From IMG/VR virus record IMGVR_UViG_3300040811_000117, positions 1-42,441 of that record: a stretch of DNA of 42,441 nucleotides; one strand, written 5' to 3'. Both the position numbers and the translations under genes were made by a program. The DNA comes from a virus. Every line of letters begins with the position of its first letter. The first letter of the stretch is position 1. This document shows, in pieces, positions 30,698 through 38,035 of this stretch. The notes beneath the pieces are model-generated. The model was not told the origin of the DNA and ran no database searches. It worked only from the letters and a program-made list of their open reading frames with translations.

Positions 30698-31230
30698 TCT
30701 GTTCTCCCATAAAACTCTGTTCTGTATGCTTTAACTGGTAAGAAATGATACCAGCAACAGTTGTCTTTTCCTGTACTCTTGCTATTTGGTATCCACTTTA
30801 CTCTTCCAACACTTATAACCTTATTGACATAAGGCATATACTCAATAGATTGTTTGGTGTGCATCCAGTCAGCATCAAACAGCAACCAAGCACCCTTTTT
30901 CTTCTCCCTGAAATGCTCAATCATCGGATGAAGTATCTTGCGATTCCATGGTGGATTTGTGATGATCTTAGTTGCATTATACAGTTCATAAGCACTCAAA
31001 TCCCTGAAGTCTGCTTTGATGATATTATCTCTCTGTGGCTCAATATCAGAAGCCCAGACACATTCAGCATCATGCTCATGTTCTAATATGTCCACAAGTT
31101 GTCCATCACCAGCACAAGGCTCACAGAAACGAACACCTCTTGGAATGTGAGGTAACAGAGGTAGCACCGCTTCTCTTGGTGTCGGATAGAAGTCTCGTTC
31201 TACCCTTTCAAAATCACTACGCTTTCCCAT
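30694..31230 (-). CDS. SAM-dependent methyltransferase with NPPW motif, probably N6-adenine
   Basis: 178 aa. SAM-binding motif I is FCEPCAGDGQL (residues 35-45), the acidic motif II is ASDIEPQ, and the catalytic motif is TNPPWN (91-96). The NPPW tetrapeptide fits N6-adenine or exocyclic-amino methyltransferases. The protein is short, with no obvious target-recognition domain. Its stop overlaps the deformylase start, and its start overlaps the gp46 stop by one base. It could modify DNA, RNA or protein. Confidence 0.8.
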   Translation of the reverse strand: MGKRSDFERVERDFYPTPREAVLPLLPHIPRGVRFCEPCAGDGQLVDILEHEHDAECVWASDIEPQRDNIIKADFRDLSAYELYNATKIITNPPWNRKILHPMIEHFREKKKGAWLLFDADWMHTKQSIEYMPYVNKVISVGRVKWIPNSKSTGKDNCCWYHFLPVKAYRTEFYGRTE

Positions 31231-32945
31231 TACGCCGCTATCCTACTAAAGTTCTTTACCTTCTCAAACCGTATCTGACTACGGAACTTCTCTGACAGAA
31301 TGTCACCCTTATGTGAGATGACAAACACATTAGTCTCACCACCCAACTGATGAATCAGTTTTAGAAACTCATCACAGCCAGCAGTATCAAGTGAAGCATC
31401 AAAGACTTCATCCAAGATGAGTAGGTTAGTGTTAGTAGAGTTTTTGAGTTTAGCAATCGCACGCCATGTGAATAGTAATGCGAGATCGATTCGCATCTTT
31501 TCCCCTTCAGAGAATGAAGCATAAGAAAACTCGTCACGATGCCTACTTTTAATAATCTCATTGAACTCCTCGTCTAACTCAAATGCAACAAAGAAATCTA
31601 GTGCGGCGAGATACTTGTTAATCAGTTTGTTCATAATCGGAACATACTGTCGAATGATTTTGGTTTTGATACCACCATCTTTCAGCATATCGGATGCTAC
31701 ACCAAACAACTCTCTGTCATTAATCAGTTCTTCTTTTTTCTCTGAGAATGTCTCGCTCTCTCTTTGTAATGCTTTAAGAGTATCTTTTGCCTCAGTGTTG
31801 TTAGTGTCTGCACTTTGTATTCTGTCAATCTCTGTTTGGTTTTTGGATATGGACTTCTCCAGTGATTTAACAGATGATTGATTTGACGAAACATTAGACT
31901 GTAAAACATTGATCTCTTGCTGAGTAGTCTGTATTTCATCAAGTCTTTTCTGTAGCGATGCGTACTCTGTTTCCAGTTCTTGTATACCAGTTTCGACTTT
32001 CTGGATAATCTGATTTGTGTCCTCAACAACCTTGCTCTTAATAGAATCTTGTATCTCCTGTGAACAGGTAGGACACTCATCATTTCTTTCAAAGAAGTCA
32101 ATTCGTTTGTGCGCTTTCTCATGTTTACTCCTTAACTTGTTGATCAAGTCAAACACCTTACCGCTTTTCAGTGTGACAGAATCAGAGTCCTTTACCTTTT
32201 CAAGTAGCAGTTCTGTCTTCGTAATCATACAAGCATTGTTAGATGTAAGAGACTGTATCTCTTTCTCTGATTCATCAATCATGTTCTGAAAGGTAGCAAT
32301 GGTATCATCACTCTGTTCTTTCAGTTTACGAATGTAATCTTTCTGTGTCTCAATCTTACTCTCAACCAACTGCATCTGATATTCAGTTTCACGAATATCT
32401 TCTTTGTTCTCTGCAATCCTGTCTTTCAACAACTTACCCATAGAAGAGAAGATACTGATGTCTAGCAAGTCTTCAATAACCTCTCTTCTGTGAGCGGCTG
32501 TCAGTTGCATAAAAGGAACAAATGTAGATGCACCAAGTACAACAATCTGTGTAAAAGACTTGTAGTTGAGTTTTAGAATAGTCTCTTCAAGTTGCTTCTG
32601 ATAGTCTCTCGCAGAGCCAGGCTGATTGACAAGATTACCGTTCTGAAAGATTTCAAACTTTGCTGGTTTGATACCTCGTCTTACCTTGTACTCTTGCTGA
32701 CCTATGGAGAACTCAATCTCTACCATCAAGTCACGCTGATTGATGGTGTTTAGTAGTTGTGGTTTACCAATCTTACGAAATGGTTTATTGAACAGAACAA
32801 AGCACAATGCATCAAGAATGGTAGACTTACCAGCACCATTCTCACCTACAATGATTGTGTTTGGTGAACGATTGAGTTGTATCTCAGTGTTCACATTACC
32901 TGTCGATAGAAAGTTCTTCCATCTAATCGTCTTGAAATAAATCAT
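31230..32945 (-). CDS. 46: Recombination endonuclease subunit, gp46 (SbcC/Rad50-like)
   Basis: 571 aa, close to T4 gp46 (560). Walker A GENGAGKST (about 34-42), a central coiled coil with zinc hook ECPTCSQEI, the ABC signature SFSEGEKMRIDLAL, and Walker B LLILDEVFDASLD. With gp47 it forms the Mre11/Rad50-like complex that resects DNA ends for UvsX-dependent recombination. It lies just downstream of the zinc-ribbon gene and gp47. Confidence 0.95.
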   Translation of the reverse strand: MIYFKTIRWKNFLSTGNVNTEIQLNRSPNTIIVGENGAGKSTILDALCFVLFNKPFRKIGKPQLLNTINQRDLMVEIEFSIGQQEYKVRRGIKPAKFEIFQNGNLVNQPGSARDYQKQLEETILKLNYKSFTQIVVLGASTFVPFMQLTAAHRREVIEDLLDISIFSSMGKLLKDRIAENKEDIRETEYQMQLVESKIETQKDYIRKLKEQSDDTIATFQNMIDESEKEIQSLTSNNACMITKTELLLEKVKDSDSVTLKSGKVFDLINKLRSKHEKAHKRIDFFERNDECPTCSQEIQDSIKSKVVEDTNQIIQKVETGIQELETEYASLQKRLDEIQTTQQEINVLQSNVSSNQSSVKSLEKSISKNQTEIDRIQSADTNNTEAKDTLKALQRESETFSEKKEELINDRELFGVASDMLKDGGIKTKIIRQYVPIMNKLINKYLAALDFFVAFELDEEFNEIIKSRHRDEFSYASFSEGEKMRIDLALLFTWRAIAKLKNSTNTNLLILDEVFDASLDTAGCDEFLKLIHQLGGETNVFVISHKGDILSEKFRSQIRFEKVKNFSRIAA

Positions 32946-33117
32946 ACTGCGGTTCGCCAGTCCTTACATCATGTCTTTCAATTTTTTCGTGATAGTGTCC
33001 ACAATGAGGACAGTACATCTTTTTGGGCCTATAGTTCTCATGACTTGCAATACTCCACCAGCCTATGCATTCACTACAGGTGAAGTGATGCAGATATTCA
33101 ATAGTAGACTTCATCAT
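32923..33117 (-). CDS. Small zinc-ribbon protein between gp47 and gp46
   Basis: 64 aa. Two CxxC pairs (C14-x-x-C17 in FTCSECIG and C36-x-x-C39 in YCPHCGHY) form a zinc ribbon. The gene begins one base after the gp47 stop and overlaps gp46 by 23 bp. Small zinc-ribbon genes occur at this place in marine T4-like phages, as I recall. It may assist the gp46/47 complex or late transcription; function unproven. A consensus promoter lies just upstream. Confidence 0.75.
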   Translation of the reverse strand: MMKSTIEYLHHFTCSECIGWWSIASHENYRPKKMYCPHCGHYHEKIERHDVRTGEPQYDLFQDD

Positions 33118-34179
33118 CTACACTTCCATATACAGTGCTTCATTATAGAGATTTCGCATCAGATTGTCAAGTCTTTTCTTCGGAACATTTGTCTCCATAT
33201 TGTCGATGTACTTAGACAAAATGGTAACAGTGTCTTCTGCTTCATTGACGATATCTTCATCATCTTCCAAGTTTAGGTTGAGATGATCATCGACAATCTG
33301 AATATTGACAGGATTTGCTTGATACAGTTTATCCATGAACTGATCAAACCAGTAAGGATTCTCTTTGCTTTGTGTGACAACCTTGACGTAAGTACCCTCA
33401 AAACCAGAGAAGTCTTTGTCGAGAACATCCTTTGCTTCCTTACCAGCATCATCATAGAAGACTTTGTTGAACATACGATATGGATTGCGAATCTTCTCAA
33501 GTTCCCTTGTCTCAGTATCAAAGACATGAAATCCTTTAGGGTCTTGATAATCGCTCCATGTGAGTTCGTATGGAGTACCAAGATAGTTGATATTCTTTGT
33601 AACAGAGCCAGTGTGGAAGTGTCCAGATGCTACCAAGTCAAACTTATCAAAGTCTGCAATGTCCATACCATGTTCATTAACTTGTCCACGCATCATCAGA
33701 CATCCAGCAATCTCTAAGTGTCCAAATAGAACTTGTGCTGGAGTATCCTTCATATGCTGAACCGCTTGTGCATAGTTAGCATTGTTAATCCAAGGCATAA
33801 AGCAGATATCAGTACCATCAAAGTTTACGGTAGCAGGCTCCCAATACGAACTGACATCATGCTTGTCAAATAGTTCACGCATTGAGTTGATATCATTGGT
33901 ATTCTTGTAAGGTACATCGTGATTACCGATAATCACATGAAGATCGATACCCCTCTCTGCAACACGATTCAGGAAAACATCTTTGAGATGACGGAGAGTA
34001 ACAAAGTTGATATACTTGCGCCTATCCACGATATCTCCCAAATGGATGATCGTGTCAATCCTGTTTTCTTCCAAATAGGGAAAGAAAATATTATCAAAAA
34101 ACTTAGCATAGTAGTCAAGAAAATGATGAGCATCGTTTCGTACTCCCCAATGCGTATCAGTGATTAATGCTATCTTCAT
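33118..34179 (-). CDS. 47: Recombination endonuclease subunit, gp47 (SbcD/Mre11-like)
   Basis: 353 aa from the ATG at 34179 (MKIALITDTHWGVRND), preceded by AGGATAC; longer frames lack the canonical N-terminus. T4 gp47 has 339 residues. Metallophosphoesterase motifs are intact: ITDTHWG, IIHLGDIVDRR, IIGNHDVPY, FGHLEI, and ASGHFHTG. It is the nuclease partner of gp46. Overlaps the end of gene 55 by 23 bp. Confidence 0.95.
   Translation of the reverse strand: MKIALITDTHWGVRNDAHHFLDYYAKFFDNIFFPYLEENRIDTIIHLGDIVDRRKYINFVTLRHLKDVFLNRVAERGIDLHVIIGNHDVPYKNTNDINSMRELFDKHDVSSYWEPATVNFDGTDICFMPWINNANYAQAVQHMKDTPAQVLFGHLEIAGCLMMRGQVNEHGMDIADFDKFDLVASGHFHTGSVTKNINYLGTPYELTWSDYQDPKGFHVFDTETRELEKIRNPYRMFNKVFYDDAGKEAKDVLDKDFSGFEGTYVKVVTQSKENPYWFDQFMDKLYQANPVNIQIVDDHLNLNLEDDEDIVNEAEDTVTILSKYIDNMETNVPKKRLDNLMRNLYNEALYMEV
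33142..33170 (-). promoter_or_regulatory. Perfect-consensus promoter inside gp47 (for zinc ribbon and gp46)
   Basis: TTGACA (33165-33170), a 17-nt spacer and TATAAT (33142-33147), about 25 bp upstream of the zinc-ribbon gene. Confidence 0.7.
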
Positions 34180-34744
34180 TTGTATCCTCAGTAATAAACT
34201 TATCAAGTGTTGAGATTGTTTTCTTCTTTTTACGTCTTTTGTTTTCTTCAAAGTTAGTGATGAAGTCACTCATGTATTCTTGTGACCATTCATTGTGCTT
34301 CACACCATCGTCATAGTGTGACATGATATCACTCTCTTGTACATCAGACGTTTCACCAAAGATATTAGCGTTCTCTGTTGCTTTGTACTTGGTGTAAAGG
34401 TAACGCTTCTCTTTCTGAATACGGCGCAGAAAAGCATAGTAGATAATCTGTGTAAAATATGCGAAAGGATTCTGTGACTTCTCTGGATTGAAGTTGTCGA
34501 TGTATTGCAGACAGTTTTCGATACCATCTGAAATCATCTCTTCTCTGAATGTATAGTTGACAAAGTTTGGTTTGTATGAGAGATGTGTAGCAATCTTCAT
34601 AATACAGTCACCAATATAAAAAGGAACCCTTGGTCTGGTTTTACCTTCTTCTTCTGCTAAGATTACAGAATCTCTATACTTTATCATCTCTTGTAGAAAC
34701 TTCTTGTTATCTACATAGTTGTGCTTCTGTCGTTTTTTCGCCAT
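34157..34744 (-). CDS. 55: Late-transcription sigma factor, gp55-like
   Basis: 195 aa, like T4 gp55 (185 aa). The conserved core FREEMISDGIENCLQYIDNF and NPFAYFTQIIYYAFLRRIQK matches the region-2-like segment that contacts RNA polymerase and the late -10 box. The C-terminus ends with a basic, then acidic tail, and FITEDTNED. gp55 directs host RNA polymerase to TATAAATA promoters with gp33 and gp45. An internal promoter in the preceding gene (34908-34935) may drive it. Confidence 0.93.
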   Translation of the reverse strand: MAKKRQKHNYVDNKKFLQEMIKYRDSVILAEEEGKTRPRVPFYIGDCIMKIATHLSYKPNFVNYTFREEMISDGIENCLQYIDNFNPEKSQNPFAYFTQIIYYAFLRRIQKEKRYLYTKYKATENANIFGETSDVQESDIMSHYDDGVKHNEWSQEYMSDFITNFEENKRRKKKKTISTLDKFITEDTNEDSINH

Positions 34745-34753
34745 AATATACCC

Positions 34754-35113
34754 TTAATGAAATACTGTGTTGCTATACATCCCTGCTAGTCTTCCGTATA
34801 ACTTTTTCTTTTCAATGATCGCTTTTGTGTCTTGTTCTTCTTTACCCCTAGCATGTCTAAGGGCTCTCATATAAAATACTTCCATGTCTTCGGTTACATC
34901 ACTTACCATTATAACATGATTTTGCTTAATGTCAACTCTTAATTCTTCATCTGGTAAAGGAATCCAGTAAGTAGTCATCATTGATGGAACACCACCATGA
35001 TTCACTATTTCCAACTTTAGAGGATCAGCAATGGTGACATGAGTGTCGCTTTCATCAACGATTGAACAGATTATTGTCTCTCCGTTCAGTAGTTTGATTA
35101 GACTGTGGTTCAT
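34754..35113 (-). CDS. LSm/Hfq-fold-like protein between UvsW and gp55
   Basis: 119 aa. The N-terminal half (LIKLLNGETIICSIVDESDT, then HVTIADPLKL) has the Sm-like pattern: hydrophobic strand, G-E turn, strand, and P-L, like bacterial Hfq/LSm folds. The C-terminal part is helical. It begins 59 bp inside the end of uvsW, an unusually long overlap. RNA binding is inferred from the fold only. A perfect TTGACA/TATAAT promoter lies in its coding sequence. Confidence 0.55.
   Translation of the reverse strand: MNHSLIKLLNGETIICSIVDESDTHVTIADPLKLEIVNHGGVPSMMTTYWIPLPDEELRVDIKQNHVIMVSDVTEDMEVFYMRALRHARGKEEQDTKAIIEKKKLYGRLAGMYSNTVFH
34908..34935 (-). promoter_or_regulatory. Perfect-consensus promoter inside the LSm-like gene (for gp55)
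   Basis: TTGACA (34930-34935), a 16-nt spacer and TATAAT (34908-34913). The next gene downstream is gene 55, about 160 bp away. Confidence 0.65.
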
Positions 35114-36599
35114 CGTTTATCCTAATGTTGTAAATCTTGTAGTCGAACTCTTCCTCGTTGTACATTTTCACACGAACAGCGAAATGCTTCAGAGTGTAGT
35201 TATTCCAAGACTTGTATGAAAGATCGTCTGCTATATCATAGAGTGTAGCAGTTTCTTTATTGTCACCCTTTCTTAGTCCACGGCCAATAGACTGTAGATT
35301 TCGTATACGAGACTTGGAAGGAGAAGCAAAAATAATATTATGCAAGTTTCGTATATTGATGCCCGTTGAGAAAGTTCCGTAAGAGGCGATGATAATCGCA
35401 TCAGACTCTTTCTCTGTAATCTCTCTAACAAGTTCTCTTTCATCTACACTTACCTTTCCATGAACAAAGAAGACTTTTCTATCAGTCACACTACTATTTA
35501 TCATGTCATATAGCACTTGACCGTGCTTCTCTACCATCTGATAAAGTAACAGTGTATTACCTTTTCGGCTCAATGTCAAGTTCTTTATGAACTTATTTCT
35601 TGCTTCATTTGATATCAGAAAGTCAATCTCTGAACGATAGTCTGCTTTTGCCATTGCTTTGCGTGTAGCGTCTGGATACTTGAGAACGAGACCCTTGATT
35701 CTTAGATCAGCGACAGTCTTACTATCCATCAGTTCTTTGGTTGTCACTACTCGCATCACAGGTCCAAACAATCCTTCTAGCACAAGACGGTGTGTCTGTG
35801 TACCATCTAGCGTTCCAGTGAAACCAAAGCGATACTTACATTGTTCTAGTTTTGTCATGATGCTTGTGAGAGACTGCGCTTTGAACAGATGTGCTTCATC
35901 ACCAATCACCACATCAAACTGCTCAAACCACTTCTTAGGCATCTTGTAGATTGACTGCCATGTTGAAATAAAAATGTCTGCATCTGCATTTTTGTCTTGA
36001 CCTGCCATGATTAAGTGTGTAGAATGAATCTGTTGATTCTCAGAATACTCTAAGAAATCACCATCCATTTGACTTACCAATGATGTGGTAGGTACAATGA
36101 TGAGTTTACGCCCTTTTAGATAGTCGCAGAGCATGTAAATAATCAGAGATTTACCACTCGCCGTAGGCGAGAGTATCATCGCACGGTTAGTGCGGATTGC
36201 ATGTGCAAAAGCACCAATCTGATAGTCTCTTGGTTTGATTGGTAAAGATGAGAAGTGTTCTTCTGCTTCGATTGTAGATATACTGTCTAGCGCATAAAGT
36301 TCATTTATACCTTCTAGCGTATAATCTCTCTCTTCACAAAACTTTTGTAGATGCTGATAAAGACCAGTGTAGATTTGACGAGTATTCACATTGAATAGAC
36401 GTATCTTACCATCCCAATACTTATTGCGATACGCTGGCATAAACTTAGCGCCAGGCACCTCAAAGGTAAAGTAGTCACTTATTTCTTGTGCTGTGCCACT
36501 ATCGCATCCCACTTTGATGTAGACTTCATTGACTTTTGAGATTGTGATAGTTTCTCTGTAGTCGATTTCTGGGGTGTAGGGGTCTGTTGTTCTTGCCAT
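35055..36599 (-). CDS. uvsW: UvsW RNA-DNA/DNA helicase
   Basis: 514 aa, near T4 UvsW (502). Superfamily 2 helicase motifs: I PTASGKSLII, Ia PTTSLVSQM, II GDEAHLFK, III GFTGTLDG, V SYGTFSTGI, and VI QSIGRGLRKG. The N-terminal EISDYFTFEVPGAKFMPAYR and KYWDGKIRLFN correspond to the T4 UvsW N-terminal domain. It unwinds R-loops and branched DNA in recombination-dependent replication. Both ends overlap neighbouring genes (121 bp and 59 bp). Confidence 0.95.
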   Translation of the reverse strand: MARTTDPYTPEIDYRETITISKVNEVYIKVGCDSGTAQEISDYFTFEVPGAKFMPAYRNKYWDGKIRLFNVNTRQIYTGLYQHLQKFCEERDYTLEGINELYALDSISTIEAEEHFSSLPIKPRDYQIGAFAHAIRTNRAMILSPTASGKSLIIYMLCDYLKGRKLIIVPTTSLVSQMDGDFLEYSENQQIHSTHLIMAGQDKNADADIFISTWQSIYKMPKKWFEQFDVVIGDEAHLFKAQSLTSIMTKLEQCKYRFGFTGTLDGTQTHRLVLEGLFGPVMRVVTTKELMDSKTVADLRIKGLVLKYPDATRKAMAKADYRSEIDFLISNEARNKFIKNLTLSRKGNTLLLYQMVEKHGQVLYDMINSSVTDRKVFFVHGKVSVDERELVREITEKESDAIIIASYGTFSTGINIRNLHNIIFASPSKSRIRNLQSIGRGLRKGDNKETATLYDIADDLSYKSWNNYTLKHFAVRVKMYNEEEFDYKIYNIRINDEPQSNQTTERRDNNLFNR

Positions 36600-36703
36600 A
36601 TAAAATCATACTCTTGTCTAAAGCGCCGCATTCTTTCTCTTAGATGCTCCACTCTTTCTTCAAAATGTTTATCCAGTGATGAATCTGTTCCAGTCGATTG
36701 CAT
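36479..36703 (-). CDS. Small basic hypothetical protein between UvsY and UvsW
   Basis: 74 aa (MQSTGTDSSLDKHFEERVEH). Strongly charged and helical, with a Ser/Thr/Lys-rich tail (TTEKLSQSQKSMKSTSK) that overlaps the uvsW start by 121 bp. It begins 35 bp inside the end of uvsY. Its position resembles the small uvsY-downstream genes of T4. The overlap on both sides lowers confidence. Confidence 0.45.
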   Translation of the reverse strand: MQSTGTDSSLDKHFEERVEHLRERMRRFRQEYDFIWQEQQTPTPQKSTTEKLSQSQKSMKSTSKWDAIVAQHKK

Positions 36704-37100
36704 TTTTTATTTGAAATCCTCTGTTATTAATACTCTTAATAATAGATTCAAGATAGTCAACTTTTTCTTGCTGTAGTGTTACTTTCAAACTAATGTCAGT
36801 TAGCAAGTCATCACTATCAATGTATAAGTCAACCTCATTCTTCAGAAGTTTTTTGTAGAACTGATCTCTACCAAGTTCTTTCAGTTCTTCTTGATCGAGT
36901 TCACCAAGATAGTATTCAAGTAATACCCTTCGCTTCTTTTTCAAGTCTGCTTTCATTTGAAACAATCGAACTCTTTCAGCGAGGAATATCTTCAAGTATT
37001 TATTGTGCAGTGTAGGTATCTTTGTAGATTCTGTAGCAAGTTCAGTCTCATCAAGTTTGCTGTCTTTATCCCAAGACGCCATAATATCTTCAACTTTCAT
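36669..37100 (-). CDS. uvsY: UvsY recombination mediator
   Basis: 143 aa (T4 UvsY 137). Begins MKVEDIMASWDKDSKLDETE and ends with ESIIKSINNRGFQIKNAIDW, which resembles the T4 UvsY C-terminus. It is lysine-rich and helical, consistent with the hexameric mediator that loads UvsX onto gp32-covered ssDNA. It precedes uvsW as in T4. It overlaps the previous 39-aa gene by 11 bp. Confidence 0.9.
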   Translation of the reverse strand: MKVEDIMASWDKDSKLDETELATESTKIPTLHNKYLKIFLAERVRLFQMKADLKKKRRVLLEYYLGELDQEELKELGRDQFYKKLLKNEVDLYIDSDDLLTDISLKVTLQQEKVDYLESIIKSINNRGFQIKNAIDWNRFITG

Positions 37101-37209
37101 TCTTTTTCTTTTGCTCCATCATATAAGCCCATACTTTGAATAGATACTCACAGTATTGTGGATAGTTTGCATACAGACGCATTTGTTCTTTCATGTATTC
37201 ATAGTTCAT
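37090..37209 (-). CDS. 39-aa hypothetical protein
   Basis: Reads MNYEYMKEQMRLYANYPQYC and continues to a Lys-rich end with the stop at 37090. Its ATG overlaps the upstream stop (ATGA), and its end overlaps the uvsY start by 11 bp. Too short for motif recognition, but the coupled geometry supports it. Confidence 0.5.
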   Translation of the reverse strand: MNYEYMKEQMRLYANYPQYCEYLFKVWAYMMEQKKKNES

Positions 37210-37370
37210 AATGTTTTAGCAATATCCTTTATCTTATTCGTAGCATATCTCGTGTAGAGACATGGAATAAATGCATGAACAACAACTCTCCAGCAGATGC
37301 CCCATGACATCCAAGCAAAACTCATAGCCCGCTTGAAATGCTGGTAACGAGTAAGACCTTCGTAGTCCAT
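37206..37370 (-). CDS. Small DUF6356-like protein
   Basis: 54 aa from the ATG at 37370 (MDYEGLTRYQHFKRAMSFAW). An upstream ATG at 37397 lies on the -10 box of the promoter (37396-37424), so transcription would start inside it; I therefore use the later start. The YQHFKRAMSFAWMSWGICWR and VVHAFIPCLYTRYA pattern resembles DUF6356, whose function is unknown. The hydrophobic centre may be membrane-associated. Confidence 0.6.
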   Translation of the reverse strand: MDYEGLTRYQHFKRAMSFAWMSWGICWRVVVHAFIPCLYTRYATNKIKDIAKTL

Positions 37371-37395
37371 GTGTTCTTTACACGCTTTACTGAAC

Positions 37396-37424
37396 ATTAT
37401 AGCACCTTATGCGATAGTTGTCAA
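37396..37424 (-). promoter_or_regulatory. Perfect-consensus promoter for the uvsY operon
   Basis: TTGACA (37419-37424), a 17-nt spacer and TATAAT (37396-37401), at the end of the tail-tube-like gene. It marks the boundary between the late structural genes and the recombination operon. Confidence 0.85.
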
Positions 37425-37940
37425 CTCATATTTTCTGTATGCGAAAGATACTGTACCTTGTAGATACTCAATGTCTGTTCCTGTTGTATTAAACTCCAAT
37501 GCACCAAGAGTGATAGGGTATGCATCAATGAACTTGATTTCTACATTAGGCTTGTATTGTGCGGTAGTGATAATCAAACTTGCATCAGAGTATTGTCTGT
37601 CTGTACCAGTTTGATTTGCTTGAAGTGTTCTTTGAATGCTTGCTCTTTGCTGAAAGTTGTCTGGATATCCAAGTGCAGTCAACCAGTCATAGATTTCACG
37701 AAAGTTCTTCATATCTTCATCAACTTGAAATGTCAAGTCTAGTTGTCCAAATGTCAACTTATCGCCTGGGATTGGTAGACGAATGAAAGTGTTATCTGAT
37801 TCTAACTGACCCATTGATAGATCAGGAATGTTAGCCGCTGTACAAAAGTAGTTCACATGAGGAATCTTCTGGATTTGAAATCTAAATCCAGTCGGTGATA
37901 GAAAACTCATGTTATCTGGTTGTGTTGCTTGTAGAGCCAT
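37407..37940 (-). CDS. Tail-tube-fold virion protein (gp19/gp54-like)
   Basis: 177 aa. Starts MALQATQPDNMSFLSPTGFR, followed by HVNYFCTAANIPDLSMGQLE and PIPGDKLTFGQLDLTFQVDE and DWLTALGYPDN, which is the typical layout of tail-tube-fold proteins in T4-like marine phages (gp19, gp54 and related). Late promoter and a terminator precede it. gp3 is the usual gene after gp23 in cyanophages and cannot be excluded. Confidence 0.65.
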   Translation of the reverse strand: MALQATQPDNMSFLSPTGFRFQIQKIPHVNYFCTAANIPDLSMGQLESDNTFIRLPIPGDKLTFGQLDLTFQVDEDMKNFREIYDWLTALGYPDNFQQRASIQRTLQANQTGTDRQYSDASLIITTAQYKPNVEIKFIDAYPITLGALEFNTTGTDIEYLQGTVSFAYRKYELTTIA

Positions 37941-37961
37941 TACATTATCTCCTTGCTTACA

Positions 37962-37969
37962 TATTTATA
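37962..37969 (-). promoter_or_regulatory. T4-type late promoter for the tail-tube-like gene
   Basis: Exact TATAAATA on the minus strand, 22 bp before the ATG and immediately after the gp23 terminator. Confidence 0.85.
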
Positions 37970-37972
37970 AGC

Positions 37973-38006
37973 AAAAAAAGAGGGAGCCGAAGCCCCCTCT
38001 GATTTT
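37973..38006 (-). terminator. Terminator after gp23 with TTCG loop
   Basis: Minus strand: AGAGGGGGC-TTCG-GCTCCCTCT, one G-T wobble, followed by a run of T residues. A UUCG-type tetraloop stabilises the stem. Confidence 0.9.
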
Positions 38007-38035
38007 TGATTGGTTGGTTAGCCCAACTCTTATTT

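Noticed and set aside
37407-37940. Assigning this gene as gp3
   Set aside because: Synteny with cyanophages would allow it, but the sequence reads more like a tail-tube-fold protein; left unresolved.
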